Shown here: positions 1 to 6,214 of the stretch, piece after piece
How positions within the stretch are numbered: the stretch's first letter is position 1
How the letters are laid out: every line of letters begins with the position of its first letter
Assembly (NCBI GenBank): GCA_964487255.1
Contig: CAZAQV010000041.1
Coordinates: 1 to 30,116, forward strand
DNA from: CAZAQV01 sp964487255
GTDB taxonomy: Bacteria > Myxococcota_A > Polyangia > Polyangiales > CAZAQV01
DNA length: 30,116 nt
Direction of reading: 5' to 3'
Notes under the pieces: generated by a model
Databases searched by the model: none
What the model was told of the DNA's origin: nothing
What the model saw: only the letters and a program-made list of their open reading frames with translations
Translations under genes and position numbers: made by a program

Positions 1-54
1 CCTTGAAAGCGGTCGTGGGGAGACCCACCGCGGGTTCGAATCCCGCCCCCTCTG
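1..54 (+). tRNA. tRNA-Ser (anticodon TGA), 3' part only
   Basis: The window opens in the anticodon loop (CTTGAAA, anticodon TGA). A long variable arm follows, GTGGG/CCCAC closed by a GAGA-type loop. The T arm is GCGGG-TTCGAAT-CCCGC at 30-46. The 3' acceptor strand CCCCTCT is at 47-53 and the discriminator G at 54. The long variable arm and G discriminator are serine features. CCA is not encoded; the next bases are CCG. The 5' half lies before the window. The integrase gene starts 80 bases downstream, so this tRNA is very probably the phage attachment gene. Confidence 0.9.
30..54 (+). other. Probable attachment site (attL) in the tRNA-Ser 3' end
   Basis: Phages with tyrosine integrases commonly recombine within the T arm and acceptor end of a tRNA gene, and the phage core restores the tRNA. 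Here a tyrosine integrase gene starts just after the tRNA and reads away from it, and all further genes are phage genes. The exact core cannot be fixed, because the second copy would lie beyond the right end of the window. No second copy of the T-arm segment was seen inside the window. Confidence 0.55.
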
Positions 55-121
55 CCGGCCTGACCTGCATCGGAGCACTGACTGTACAGCCGAATACACA
101 CCGGGTACACCCTTGCGGCGG

Positions 122-127
122 TAGCAT
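122..127 (+). promoter_or_regulatory. -10-like box TAGCAT before the integrase start
   Basis: TAGCAT fits the actinobacterial TANNNT -10 pattern and ends six bases before the integrase ATG at 134. No Shine-Dalgarno sequence lies between them, so the transcript may begin at or next to the start codon (leaderless). I see no good -35 element. The call rests on spacing and motif alone. Confidence 0.4.
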
Positions 128-133
128 GCCTTC

Positions 134-1270
134 ATGCCCAGGCCCGAGGCGCGCGAGACCAAGCAGGGAACGCGCTACGTCGTACGTGTGCGCAACCCGC
201 AGCGCGTCAACGGCAGGGGCCGTTACACATCGGCCACGTTCGAGACGCTGCCGCTCGCCGAGCGGTTCTGTCGCGACGTCGAGACCCGGGGTGTGACCTG
301 GGCGCTCGAGGAGTACGACCGCGAGAAGGACGAGCAGGCGGAGCTGACGCTCGACGAGTGGGCCGAGATCCACTTCAAGAGCCTGACTCAGGCCAATCCC
401 GCCACCGTCGCTGACTACCGGCGGCTCTACACGTCGCGATGGTCTCCACGCCTCGGAACGATGCGCCTCTCGCGCATTGGTCGCACCGACGTCGCGCAAG
501 CCCTCAACGAGCAGGAGGGCTCGGACAAGACGGTGATGAACGCCTGGTCGGTGCTCACGCACATGCTCAAGCTGGCTGCTCAGGACGGTCACATCCAGCG
601 TTCCCCCGCCGTCGGCGTCACTCCCCCGCGCCGCACCGAGCACGAGACCCGCGAGCACCGCTACCTCACGCTCGAGGAGTTCGCCGCCGTGCTCGGCGCG
701 ACGCCGCCCCACTCCAAGCCGCTGTTGATGCTGCTGGCCGGCACCGGCATGCGCTGGGGCGAGCTCGCCGCCCTGACGGTTGCAGACTTCGACCTCGATG
801 AAGGCGTCGTGCGAATCGTGAAGGCCGAGAAGCGCGGCGCCGAGCGACGTGGCGAGACCACCGTCGGCCCGACCAAGACGAGGCGCAGCAGGCGCACGGT
901 GAGCCTTCCGTCGGAGGTCGTCGAGGCGATGCGTCCCTTGGTCGGTGGCCGCCCGCGGAACGAGGTTGTGTTCCGTGCGCCGCGCGGCGGCCAGCTGCGC
1001 CACCGCGACTTCTACGACGTCTGGCGCGGTGCGGTGCGCAAGAGCGGTATCGCCGAGCCGTCTCCGCGACTGCACGACCTGCGGCACTCCCACGTCGCGT
1101 GGCTCATCGCCGAGGGGGTCTCCCTGCCCGTCATCAGCCGGCGCCTCGGGCACGAGTCGATCCAGGTCACCTTCGACACCTACGGTCACCTGGTGCCCGA
1201 CATTCAGCGCGCTGCGACCGAGGCGGCTGACCGTGTGTTCTCGGCGCTGCCGTCGCAGCTCGAAGGCTAG
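134..1270 (+). CDS. int: Tyrosine recombinase / phage integrase
   Basis: A 378-residue site-specific recombinase that would integrate the phage at the tRNA-Ser gene and, with an excisionase, excise it. The N-terminal part (about 1-65) looks like an AP2-like arm-binding domain and about 70-165 like the SAM-like core-binding domain. The catalytic domain carries the full residue set: R207 in GTGMRWGE, K248 in PTKTRR, H314 and R317 in HDLRH, H340 in LGHESIQ and the nucleophile Y350 in DTYGH. Length is normal for actinophage integrases. Its stop overlaps the stop of the convergent DUF3263 gene by two bases. The ATG at 134 has no Shine-Dalgarno but follows a TAGCAT box, which suggests leaderless expression. 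Confidence 0.96.
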   Translation: MPRPEARETKQGTRYVVRVRNPQRVNGRGRYTSATFETLPLAERFCRDVETRGVTWALEEYDREKDEQAELTLDEWAEIHFKSLTQANPATVADYRRLYTSRWSPRLGTMRLSRIGRTDVAQALNEQEGSDKTVMNAWSVLTHMLKLAAQDGHIQRSPAVGVTPPRRTEHETREHRYLTLEEFAAVLGATPPHSKPLLMLLAGTGMRWGELAALTVADFDLDEGVVRIVKAEKRGAERRGETTVGPTKTRRSRRTVSLPSEVVEAMRPLVGGRPRNEVVFRAPRGGQLRHRDFYDVWRGAVRKSGIAEPSPRLHDLRHSHVAWLIAEGVSLPVISRRLGHESIQVTFDTYGHLVPDIQRAATEAADRVFSALPSQLEG

Positions 1271-1494
1271 GCGGCACGCGCCGCGCGCCGGCGTTCCCGC
1301 AGGCGCAGCAGCCGGCCGACGGTCGACGGGTCGTACGCGAGCGCGTCGGGCCGCTCGATCAGGCGGTGGAGAGCGGCGTAGTAGCGCGTCGGCGTGAGGC
1401 CGAACCGTTCGACGATCGCGGCGTCCTTGGCGCCCGGGTGCTTCCATCGGGTCCGCTCGAGCTCGAGCATCTCGGTCTCGGTCTCGGTGAGCAT
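1267..1494 (-). CDS. DUF3263 family protein
   Basis: A 75-residue protein matching the actinobacterial DUF3263 pattern: an acidic helical start, then a WKHPGAKD-type segment, the conserved FGLTPTRYYAAL stretch and a basic C-terminal RLRERRRAARAA tail. The family's function is unknown. The small helical, basic design and the TPTRYY segment suggest DNA binding, which is my inference. The frame is open to 1620. I chose the ATG at 1494 because homology-like sequence begins there and the upstream residues are low-complexity; an ATG at 1470 is also possible. It is the last gene of the leftward lysogeny operon, 32 bases after the metallopeptidase gene. Confidence 0.8.
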   Translation of the reverse strand: MLTETETEMLELERTRWKHPGAKDAAIVERFGLTPTRYYAALHRLIERPDALAYDPSTVGRLLRLRERRRAARAA

Positions 1495-1526
1495 GCCCGG
1501 GATGCTGCCACCACCCGCCGACAGGC

Positions 1527-1937
1527 CTACTCGACCTTGCTGAGACGCCGGCGGAGGTAGTGCCGCTCGCTCGGGTGAAGGTGCCGGAGCCGCGCGCGAA
1601 GCGTCGGGACGTCGACCCACAGCTCATCGGCGGCCTCGTGCTCGTCGTGGGCCCAGGCGAGCGCCTCGCCGAGGTCCCTGATGTCGATGAGCTGGCGTGC
1701 TGCGTTGTTGTCGACCTGGAGCTCCTCGCGCGGCCAGTAGTGCTCCGGGACTGGGCCGCGGTGGATGTGCTCGAGCTCGTGCGCGATGGTGCTGCGCCGC
1801 TCCGCCTGCGTCAGCCCGTGAGCGATCGTGACGGTGCGGTGGTCGTAGTCCGTCCGGCCGAGGATGCCCTCGGGGAGGTGAGCGAAGTGGAGGGTCCAGT
1901 CGACGAGCTCGCGGAGTCGGCGCCACGGGTGATGCAT
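1527..1937 (-). CDS. ImmA/IrrE-type zinc metallopeptidase
   Basis: A 136-residue protein with the zinc-binding HExxH motif H53-E54-L-E-H57 in a short helix (IAHELEHIHRG). The REELQVDNNAARQLI segment follows, whose glutamate (E71 or E72) probably supplies the third ligand. This is the ImmA/IrrE (DUF955) arrangement. In ICEBs1 and phi105-type elements such peptidases cleave the element's repressor to trigger induction. Here a repressor gene lies in the same operon, separated by two cargo genes, so the same role is likely but inferred. The ATG at 1937 has no clear Shine-Dalgarno. A TAGCCT box (1950 down to 1945 on the minus strand) sits seven bases upstream, so a separate leaderless promoter is possible. 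Confidence 0.85.
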   Translation of the reverse strand: MHHPWRRLRELVDWTLHFAHLPEGILGRTDYDHRTVTIAHGLTQAERRSTIAHELEHIHRGPVPEHYWPREELQVDNNAARQLIDIRDLGEALAWAHDEHEAADELWVDVPTLRARLRHLHPSERHYLRRRLSKVE

Positions 1938-1971
1938 GGCCGGGAGGCTAGAAGCGACCTCCGACAGTGCG

Positions 1972-2490
1972 TCACGCCAGCATCTTCAAGTCGTCGTACG
2001 ACATCGTATTGCCCGTGGCGGCGTCTGCCTTGTCCTGTTGCCGGACGCCGCGGACCAGGTGGCTGAGCGCCCACATCAGACGGATCGCCGCATGGAGAGC
2101 GAGCAGAAGCGACAGCTCGAAGATCCATGCGGCGACGGCGCCCGAGCCGCCGAGCGCGATGACTGCGGCGGCCACCGACGTGCCGGCGGCTGCGAGCGAG
2201 GACCCAACCGTGGACAGCCACGTTGACTCGAGCGACCGTCCACCGCGTAGCCGCATGCGTGCGAAGTTCGGAGTCGACGACATCGCGAACACGAGGAGGA
2301 CGCCGGCGAAGCCCCCTATGACGGCCATCGCGCTCGCCGTGCTGATGTATAGCGACCACGCCTCCGCGTGGTCTGCGAGGAAGGATGCCATGCTCGGGAC
2401 AGCCAGCAGTGTCGCGAGGACTAGGTGTGCTGCGACGCCGGCAAGTATGACGAGTGTGACGACCCTTGGGTTGTTCTTGATGATCGCCAT
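1972..2490 (-). CDS. Four-helix membrane protein, unrecognised (lysogeny-region cargo)
   Basis: A 172-residue protein I do not recognise. Four hydrophobic segments are visible at about residues 10-32, 46-70, 93-115 and 118-143. A short basic N-terminus and a basic loop (RMRLRGGRS, about 78-86) are probably cytoplasmic. The C-terminal tail is polar and ends in YDDLKMLA. It lies between the metallopeptidase gene (34 bases downstream) and the 301-residue gene (51 bases upstream), all on the minus strand. Genes in this position are usually expressed in the lysogen, so superinfection exclusion or defence is plausible. No motif proves it. Its DNA is visibly less GC-rich than the phage structural genes. 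Confidence 0.75.
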   Translation of the reverse strand: MAIIKNNPRVVTLVILAGVAAHLVLATLLAVPSMASFLADHAEAWSLYISTASAMAVIGGFAGVLLVFAMSSTPNFARMRLRGGRSLESTWLSTVGSSLAAAGTSVAAAVIALGGSGAVAAWIFELSLLLALHAAIRLMWALSHLVRGVRQQDKADAATGNTMSYDDLKMLA

Positions 2491-2541
2491 ATCACAACTG
2501 TGCCACGATCCACCGACACTTCGTAGGTGCTGCGCGCATCC

Positions 2542-3447
2542 TCACTTGCCGAAGTCGTTGATGAGGCGGTCGATCTCCTCAAGGATGTCGTCGACGTCGA
2601 GCTTCGTCTCGTCGTCCGTGCCGAACTCGGCAGTCGCGGTGATCACGTCGCGAATGAGGTCGTGCTCTTCCCGCTTCAGCCGACCCTCTTCACCATCCCA
2701 GTTGGTGAACGTGGCCTTGACCTTGTCGGCGCGGTTCGATCGGACTAGCCATTGAGTTACTGCCTTCAGCCTTTCCCTGGTGTCGGTAGGAGCGGTGCTG
2801 TGACCCGGGCTGAGGGTGATCTCGATCGACAGGTCATCGCCGAACTCGTTCGAGAGCTCGCGGAACGCAGCGTCAGCGCCTTCCTCATCTCCGATCTCGG
2901 CATCCGTCATGGCGCCAGCCGGGAGGCGAAGTTGCAGCCGGTTCACCCCGTCGGAGGCGATCAGCTTGTCGAACGCTTCGAGGTCGACCTCAGGCACGAG
3001 CTCAAGTCGATGGTTCTTGAGCGGAAGGTCCATCACCTGGCCCAGCCACATCTCGAGAGTGCGGATCGTAACGATGCCACGCAGCGGCCCCATGAAGGCG
3101 ATGCGGTTCTTCGTCCCGAACGGCACGATGTAGGCGGCCTCGAACAGGTTCCGGCCCGGAGGGAGCGAGAGTGGTCCGGTCGTTCCTGATGATTCGTCGA
3201 CTGTCTCTGGCCAGTCAGCCGGCCGCCTGATGCGCCCGACCCTGATGTACTTGCGGCGGATGGAGGAGCCCGCGCCGGCTTCGCCCAGATAGGGCGCGAG
3301 GTTCACGTTGAAGCTTCGGTCGTCTGCGGGCATCACTTCGATGTCTTGATGCAACCCGTCCCAGAAGCCTGGCTCGAGCTCGCGGCGCTGCTCGTCCTCG
3401 TCGATCACGATTGGGGACAGGAACTTGACCTGCTTCTTACTGACCAT
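2542..3447 (-). CDS. Unrecognised 301-residue soluble protein (lysogeny-region cargo)
   Basis: I do not recognise a family. The protein is soluble and acidic, with no signal peptide or membrane segment. The N-terminal half is mixed alpha/beta (motifs KQVKFLSPIVIDED, RRKYIRVGRI, NRIAFMGPLRGIVTIRTLEMWL). The C-terminal half holds an EITLSPG strand and a TREERLKAVTQWL-like helical region, and ends in a very acidic tail rich in D and E (TDDETKLDVDDILEEIDRL). The start ATG at 3447 follows a GAGGT ribosome site about seven bases upstream. It is the second gene of the leftward operon, after the repressor. Its pairing with the following membrane protein suggests a two-component cargo unit, possibly sensor plus membrane effector. 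That is a hypothesis only. Confidence 0.75.
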   Translation of the reverse strand: MVSKKQVKFLSPIVIDEDEQRRELEPGFWDGLHQDIEVMPADDRSFNVNLAPYLGEAGAGSSIRRKYIRVGRIRRPADWPETVDESSGTTGPLSLPPGRNLFEAAYIVPFGTKNRIAFMGPLRGIVTIRTLEMWLGQVMDLPLKNHRLELVPEVDLEAFDKLIASDGVNRLQLRLPAGAMTDAEIGDEEGADAAFRELSNEFGDDLSIEITLSPGHSTAPTDTRERLKAVTQWLVRSNRADKVKATFTNWDGEEGRLKREEHDLIRDVITATAEFGTDDETKLDVDDILEEIDRLINDFGK

Positions 3448-3527
3448 AGCGTTACCTCACGTATCGGTTTCCGGTCTTCCTGAAGCGGCAACAGCGGCCA
3501 CCGTTGCGCCCTCTCCCCATGGCTTCG

Positions 3528-4142
3528 TCACGCCGGCTCCGTTCCGCCGGCGTTGTCCTGGTTCCCCTCGCCTGCCTCGTCCTGGACCTTGCGGCGGGTC
3601 TGGCCCTCGGAGTGGCCGCGGCGAGCTGCGATGGGCTCTTGCTGGATGAACTCGACGGGGTCGTCGGTGTCGGGGTCGAAGGCTCGGTCGTCTCTCACTT
3701 GCACGTTCGAGCCAGCGAGTTCAGATTCCACGAGGTCGAGGCGTTCCTCCAGCTCGAGGACCCGATCGGCAAGCTGTGCGACCCAGGCTTCGAGCCCCGT
3801 ACCGGACCGCACCAGTCGGTCCTGTCGGTGACGGTCTTCGGGACTCGGCTCCGGCACCCCTAACGCCTCCCGCAGCGGACTCTTGTACGGCTGAGGATCC
3901 GTGCCGTCGTACCAGAGCTTGCGGGCAGAGCCTTGTTCCCAGACGGCCGCACGATCGATCTTCTTAAGCGTGTCCCCGCGTGGCACTGGCATCGTGCCGC
4001 CCGCCTCTGCCACCTTCCGGAGCTTCGTGAGCGTCGTAGTCGACGGCCCGCCGGCGGCAACGATCTCCTGATCGGTGAAGAGGCCGGCGCCCCGGAAGGC
4101 TGCCAAAACGGTGACGGCGAAGCGTTGCGCGTCGGAAGACAT
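3528..4142 (-). CDS. HTH immunity repressor candidate
   Basis: A 204-residue DNA-binding protein. Residues about 20-72 read as a helix-turn-helix of the actinobacterial type: TDQEIVAAGGPSTTTLTKLRK, then PRGDTLKKIDRA and VWEQGSARKLW. These resemble the GPS...TL..ID.AL.WEPGSA pattern of XRE-like actinophage regulators. Residues about 115-145 form a short heptad-like coiled coil (LADRVLELEERLDLVESEL), probably for dimerisation. The C-terminus is polar and disordered. It is divergent from the Cro-like gene and is the first gene of the leftward operon with the ImmA-like peptidase, which fits the lysogeny repressor. A GAGAGG ribosome site lies eight bases before the ATG. A degenerate operator copy overlaps it, which suggests autoregulation. 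Confidence 0.75.
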   Translation of the reverse strand: MSSDAQRFAVTVLAAFRGAGLFTDQEIVAAGGPSTTTLTKLRKVAEAGGTMPVPRGDTLKKIDRAAVWEQGSARKLWYDGTDPQPYKSPLREALGVPEPSPEDRHRQDRLVRSGTGLEAWVAQLADRVLELEERLDLVESELAGSNVQVRDDRAFDPDTDDPVEFIQQEPIAARRGHSEGQTRRKVQDEAGEGNQDNAGGTEPA

Positions 4143-4145
4143 GGC

Positions 4146-4196
4146 GGCAACCTCTCACAGTTCTTTGGCAAACCTTGCTGCTCCTCGGCAAACCTT
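4146..4196. promoter_or_regulatory. Repressor-side operator-like repeats (GGCAAACCTT)
   Basis: Two exact copies of GGCAAACCTT lie at 4167-4176 and 4187-4196, 20 bases apart. A degenerate copy GGCAACCT lies at 4146-4153, 21 bases from the first. The two-turn spacing puts all three on one face of the helix. The degenerate copy reaches the ribosome site of the repressor gene. These are probable binding sites for the repressor or the Cro-like protein, controlling the leftward operon. No good leftward -35/-10 pair could be fixed. Confidence 0.6.
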
Positions 4197-4212
4197 ATGA
4201 GGCGCGTAGTCC

Positions 4213-4245
4213 CTGCGTAATACATACACAGATGTAGTTCCGCAG
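4213..4245. promoter_or_regulatory. 33-bp imperfect dyad in the divergent control region
   Basis: Outer arms CTGCG (4213-4217) and CGCAG (4241-4245) enclose inner arms TACAT (4221-4225) and ATGTA (4232-4236). The two pairs are almost concentric (centres 4229 and 4228.5). The dyad lies midway between the two operator groups and has a different sequence from them. It may bind another regulator or help looping. Function is not shown. Confidence 0.4.
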
Positions 4246-4254
4246 GTCAGAGAA

Positions 4255-4295
4255 GTTTGCCGCCGTCTCACCTTGAACTTGCTCTTAGTTTGCCG
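4255..4295. promoter_or_regulatory. Cro-side operator-like repeats (GTTTGCCG)
   Basis: Two exact GTTTGCCG copies at 4255-4262 and 4288-4295 are 33 bases apart, about three helical turns. They are the reverse complement of the repressor-side core. The second copy sits between the -35-like TTGAAC and the -10-like TTAGAT of the rightward promoter, so a bound protein would block RNA polymerase. This is the sign of a repressor-controlled early promoter. Confidence 0.65.
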
Positions 4296-4301
4296 TTAGA
4301 T
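4273..4301 (+). promoter_or_regulatory. Early rightward promoter (TTGAAC - 17 - TTAGAT)
   Basis: TTGAAC at 4273-4278 and TTAGAT at 4296-4301 are separated by 17 bases. Transcription would start close to the ATG at 4309, giving a leaderless message; there is no Shine-Dalgarno before that ATG. The -10 box fits only part of the consensus. The operator copy at 4288-4295 lies inside the spacer. Confidence 0.55.
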
Positions 4302-4308
4302 ATGAGTC

Positions 4309-4584
4309 ATGCCCGACTACAGCTCCCAGCGGCCCCGGAGGACTCCTCCGCACGTGAGCCTCGGGGACCTTCGATCGGTCAGCGGCAAGACGCTCGACGA
4401 GGTCTGCGAGGCCGCCTCGGAGGTCCTGGGCAAGGCCCTCACCCGCGGGGCCCTGTCCGCCATCGAGAACGGCCATCGAGGCGCGTCTGAGCCAGTGCTC
4501 GCGGCCCTCGAGGTGGCCTACGGGCTCCGCTCCGGCGCGCTGACCACGAACTACGTGCCTCGAAACCGCGAGGTCGCGGCATGA
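4309..4584 (+). CDS. Cro-like helix-turn-helix regulator
   Basis: A 91-residue XRE-type protein and first gene of the rightward early operon, divergent from the repressor. The HTH spans about residues 17-75: LGDLRSVSGKTLDEVCEAAS is the first part, LTRGALSAIENGHRG the recognition helix region, and SEPVLAALEVAYGLRSGALT the final helices, as in the HTH_3 fold. Position and size suggest a Cro-like role that represses the lysogeny operon; this is inferred from context. The ATG at 4309 has no Shine-Dalgarno and follows the promoter at the right distance for a leaderless transcript. It overlaps the next gene by ATGA. Confidence 0.8.
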   Translation: MPDYSSQRPRRTPPHVSLGDLRSVSGKTLDEVCEAASEVLGKALTRGALSAIENGHRGASEPVLAALEVAYGLRSGALTTNYVPRNREVAA

Positions 4585-4811
4585 CGACCGAGACCCGAAC
4601 GGACCTGCTCACCGTCGACGACGCCGCGGCGATCCTCGGGTGCTCGAAGTACACCGTTCTGCGCGAGCTCCGGGCCAAGAACCTCGTCGGCGAGCGATAC
4701 CCGTTCGGGTGGCGCATCGACCCCGACGACCTGGCCGCCTACCGCCGCGCGCACCGCACCGTCGCGCCGGTCCGGCGCAGGCCCGGGCGATCGAGCAAGC
4801 CAGCCCCCTAG
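4581..4811 (+). CDS. xis: Excisionase-like MerR-type HTH protein
   Basis: A 76-residue protein with the helix-turn-helix 17 (excisionase) pattern: LLTVDDAAAILGCSKYTVLRELR, then a wing GERYPFGWRIDPDDLAAYRRA. This LTV.EAA..LG.S..TV.R pattern is typical of phage Xis and plasmid regulators. The tail is basic (RRRPGRSSKPAP). Being second in the early operon, away from int, it would be made on induction and steer the integrase to excision. A transcriptional regulator role is the alternative. The start overlaps the preceding stop (ATGA). Confidence 0.75.
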   Translation: MTTETRTDLLTVDDAAAILGCSKYTVLRELRAKNLVGERYPFGWRIDPDDLAAYRRAHRTVAPVRRRPGRSSKPAP

Positions 4812-4873
4812 AGACCCCGCGTCCGCCCCGTGTCTGGGGGCAGGGCGGGCGCGGCACCGACCGGAGAAAGCAC

Positions 4874-4910
4874 GGAGCCCGGCTCCACCACCAAGCAGAA
4901 ACCGGGCTCC
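4874..4910 (+). terminator. Stem-loop in the early leader, no T tract
   Basis: GGAGCCCGG (4874-4882) and CCGGGCTCC (4902-4910) form a perfect 9-bp stem with a 19-base loop. An alternative smaller fold pairs GGAGCC with GGCTCC (4881-4886). The next gene's ribosome site AAGGAG (4918-4923) follows eight bases later. Without a T tract it is more likely an attenuator, processing signal or mRNA-protecting hairpin than a simple terminator. Confidence 0.4.
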
Positions 4911-4934
4911 ACGACTCAAGGAGAAGTATCGCAG

Positions 4935-5120
4935 ATGCAGACCGTGATCTACGCAGCCTCGGCCACCGAGGTGAGCGTCAAGCGAAACGGCACCAATCTC
5001 GACCTGATCCACATCGAGGTCGACGAGCACGCCGAGGTGATCCTCGACGCCGCCCAGGCGCGGCAGCTGCACCAGCGGCTGGGCGAGATCTTCGCATCCG
5101 AGGCGGTGACCGCGTCGTGA
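4935..5120 (+). CDS. Small early protein, unrecognised (61 aa)
   Basis: No family recognised. The protein is probably a small beta-rich domain with one terminal helix: MQTVIYAASATEVSVKR, IHIEVDEHAEVILDA, then QARQLHQRLGEIFASE. The frame is open from 4830. I chose the ATG at 4935 because an AAGGAG ribosome site lies 11 bases upstream, right after the hairpin, and the extra N-terminal residues are low-complexity. The stop overlaps the GTG of the next gene (GTGA), so the two are probably coupled in translation. Confidence 0.65.
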   Translation: MQTVIYAASATEVSVKRNGTNLDLIHIEVDEHAEVILDAAQARQLHQRLGEIFASEAVTAS

Positions 5121-5362
5121 TCGCCGTGATCGTCACCGCCCTGGTCGCCGGCGTCGTCGGTGCGGCAGTCGGGGTCGCGCTCCGGCAGCCGCGGCTCCGT
5201 GCGCTTGAGGCCGAGACGGATCAGCATGCAGTCGACGCCGCGAACGCGTTCCAGCAGCTCGACGCGACGACCGAAGAGCTTGAGCTCGCCCGCCGGGCGA
5301 ACGTCGTGCAGATGCTCCGCAACGCCGGTGCAGCCGACCTCGTGTTCGGAGGTGCCGCATGA
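5117..5362 (+). CDS. Small single-pass membrane protein (81 aa)
   Basis: No family recognised. The GTG start gives a hydrophobic segment from about residue 2 to 22 (IAVIVTALVAGVVGAAVGVAL). A basic stop-transfer RQPRLR and a helical, coiled-coil-like part follow (about 28-65, AFQQLDATTEELELARRANV). Topology is probably N-out with a cytoplasmic helix. It overlaps both neighbours by four bases (GTGA before, ATGA after), the usual packing of this operon. The next gene also encodes an N-terminally anchored protein, so the two may act together. Confidence 0.6.
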   Translation: MIAVIVTALVAGVVGAAVGVALRQPRLRALEAETDQHAVDAANAFQQLDATTEELELARRANVVQMLRNAGAADLVFGGAA

Positions 5363-5709
5363 CGAGCGCGCTGGTGTTCCTCGCGATCGCCGTCGCCGGC
5401 GGCCTGACCGCCTGGCGGCTCGAGTGCTGGCGCAGCCGCCGCTCAGCGCGACGCGCAGAAAGTGGCACCGAAGTGGTGCCACCCACGACCGAGACCAGGC
5501 TGCCGCCCGTGCCCAGGACCCCGGTCCTCGTCTCGGACCGACCGATCCGGCGCGAGGACCTTTTCGTTGTGGCCGTGCTGCTGAGCCGCGAAGCACACGC
5601 GTGGATGAACCAGGCGTACGCAGCGGTCCTGGCTCAGGTCGCCGAGGACGAGGCCGCGGTTGGAGTGGACGACGTGGAGCGCGCCGCCAACGAGGGCGGT
5701 GGTCGGTAA
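5359..5709 (+). CDS. Membrane-anchored early protein (116 aa)
   Basis: No family recognised. An N-terminal hydrophobic segment (about residues 4-20, ALVFLAIAVAGGLTAWRL) is followed by an arginine-rich stretch (RSRRSARR). A proline-rich linker (PPTTETRLPPVPRTP) and a C-terminal helical part (about 68-108) come next. It may be a signal anchor. It overlaps the previous gene by ATGA, and its TAA overlaps the next ATG by one base (TAATG). Confidence 0.6.
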   Translation: MTSALVFLAIAVAGGLTAWRLECWRSRRSARRAESGTEVVPPTTETRLPPVPRTPVLVSDRPIRREDLFVVAVLLSREAHAWMNQAYAAVLAQVAEDEAAVGVDDVERAANEGGGR

Positions 5710-6065
5710 TGGGCGAGCAGCGCCAGGGCGACTACGACCCCAACCGCCGTTTCTGGCCTACGGCCAGGGCATACGTCGAGCCGGTCCGCGAGCAGCTGCG
5801 CGAGGCCGGTGCGCTGACCTACGTCACGCCAGCCTGCGAGACCAACGCCGAGCGCCTGCGCCGTCGCGAGCGGGAGGACGCCGAGGTCGCCGCGTTGGTC
5901 GCGGCCAAGCCCCGGAACCACTTCAACGCCGAGCGCGGGGAGCCCTGCCGGGTCTGCGCCTCCGTCGGGATGGTTGTCGACCCGGCCACTGGCAGGCGCG
6001 GTCTCTGCCCGGGATGCCACGGCGCCGGGTGCGGTCCCGCCAAGCGGCCCGGGGAGTCGCGATGA
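5709..6065 (+). CDS. Zinc-ribbon early protein (118 aa)
   Basis: The N-terminal part (about 1-65) is charged and helical. The C-terminal part has paired cysteines C80-x2-C83 and C100-x2-C103 plus C108, in a CRVC...CPGCHGAGC arrangement like a DnaJ-type or rubredoxin-like zinc knuckle. Zinc binding is likely and the molecular role unknown. The start at 5709 is fixed by the TAATG overlap. It is the first of a run of cysteine-rich small early genes reaching to 7662. Confidence 0.65.
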   Translation: MGEQRQGDYDPNRRFWPTARAYVEPVREQLREAGALTYVTPACETNAERLRRREREDAEVAALVAAKPRNHFNAERGEPCRVCASVGMVVDPATGRRGLCPGCHGAGCGPAKRPGESR

Positions 6066-6214
6066 CCGCCCGGATCAGGCCGTGCCCATCGGACTGCGCG
6101 CACTGCGAGGAACTCGCCGAGCAGCGGGCTGCCGAAGACCTCATCGGCGAGTCCTGGCGCGACGGCCTCGACCGCTTCGAACGAGAGCTCGACCAGAAGG
6201 GACCGCATACATGA
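6062..6214 (+). CDS. Small CxxC early protein (50 aa)
   Basis: A very short protein with C8, C12 and C15 in the N-terminal PCPSDCAHCEEL segment, then an acidic helix (RDGLDRFERELDQK). No family recognised. It is supported by four-base overlaps on both sides (ATGA at 6062 and at 6211) and by a coding pattern continuous with the operon. The cysteines could bind a metal, perhaps across a dimer. Confidence 0.6.
   Translation: MTARIRPCPSDCAHCEELAEQRAAEDLIGESWRDGLDRFERELDQKGPHT

Noticed and set aside
3..296. Plus-strand open frame starting in the tRNA
   Set aside because: It overlaps the tRNA and the integrase start in another frame and has no motif.
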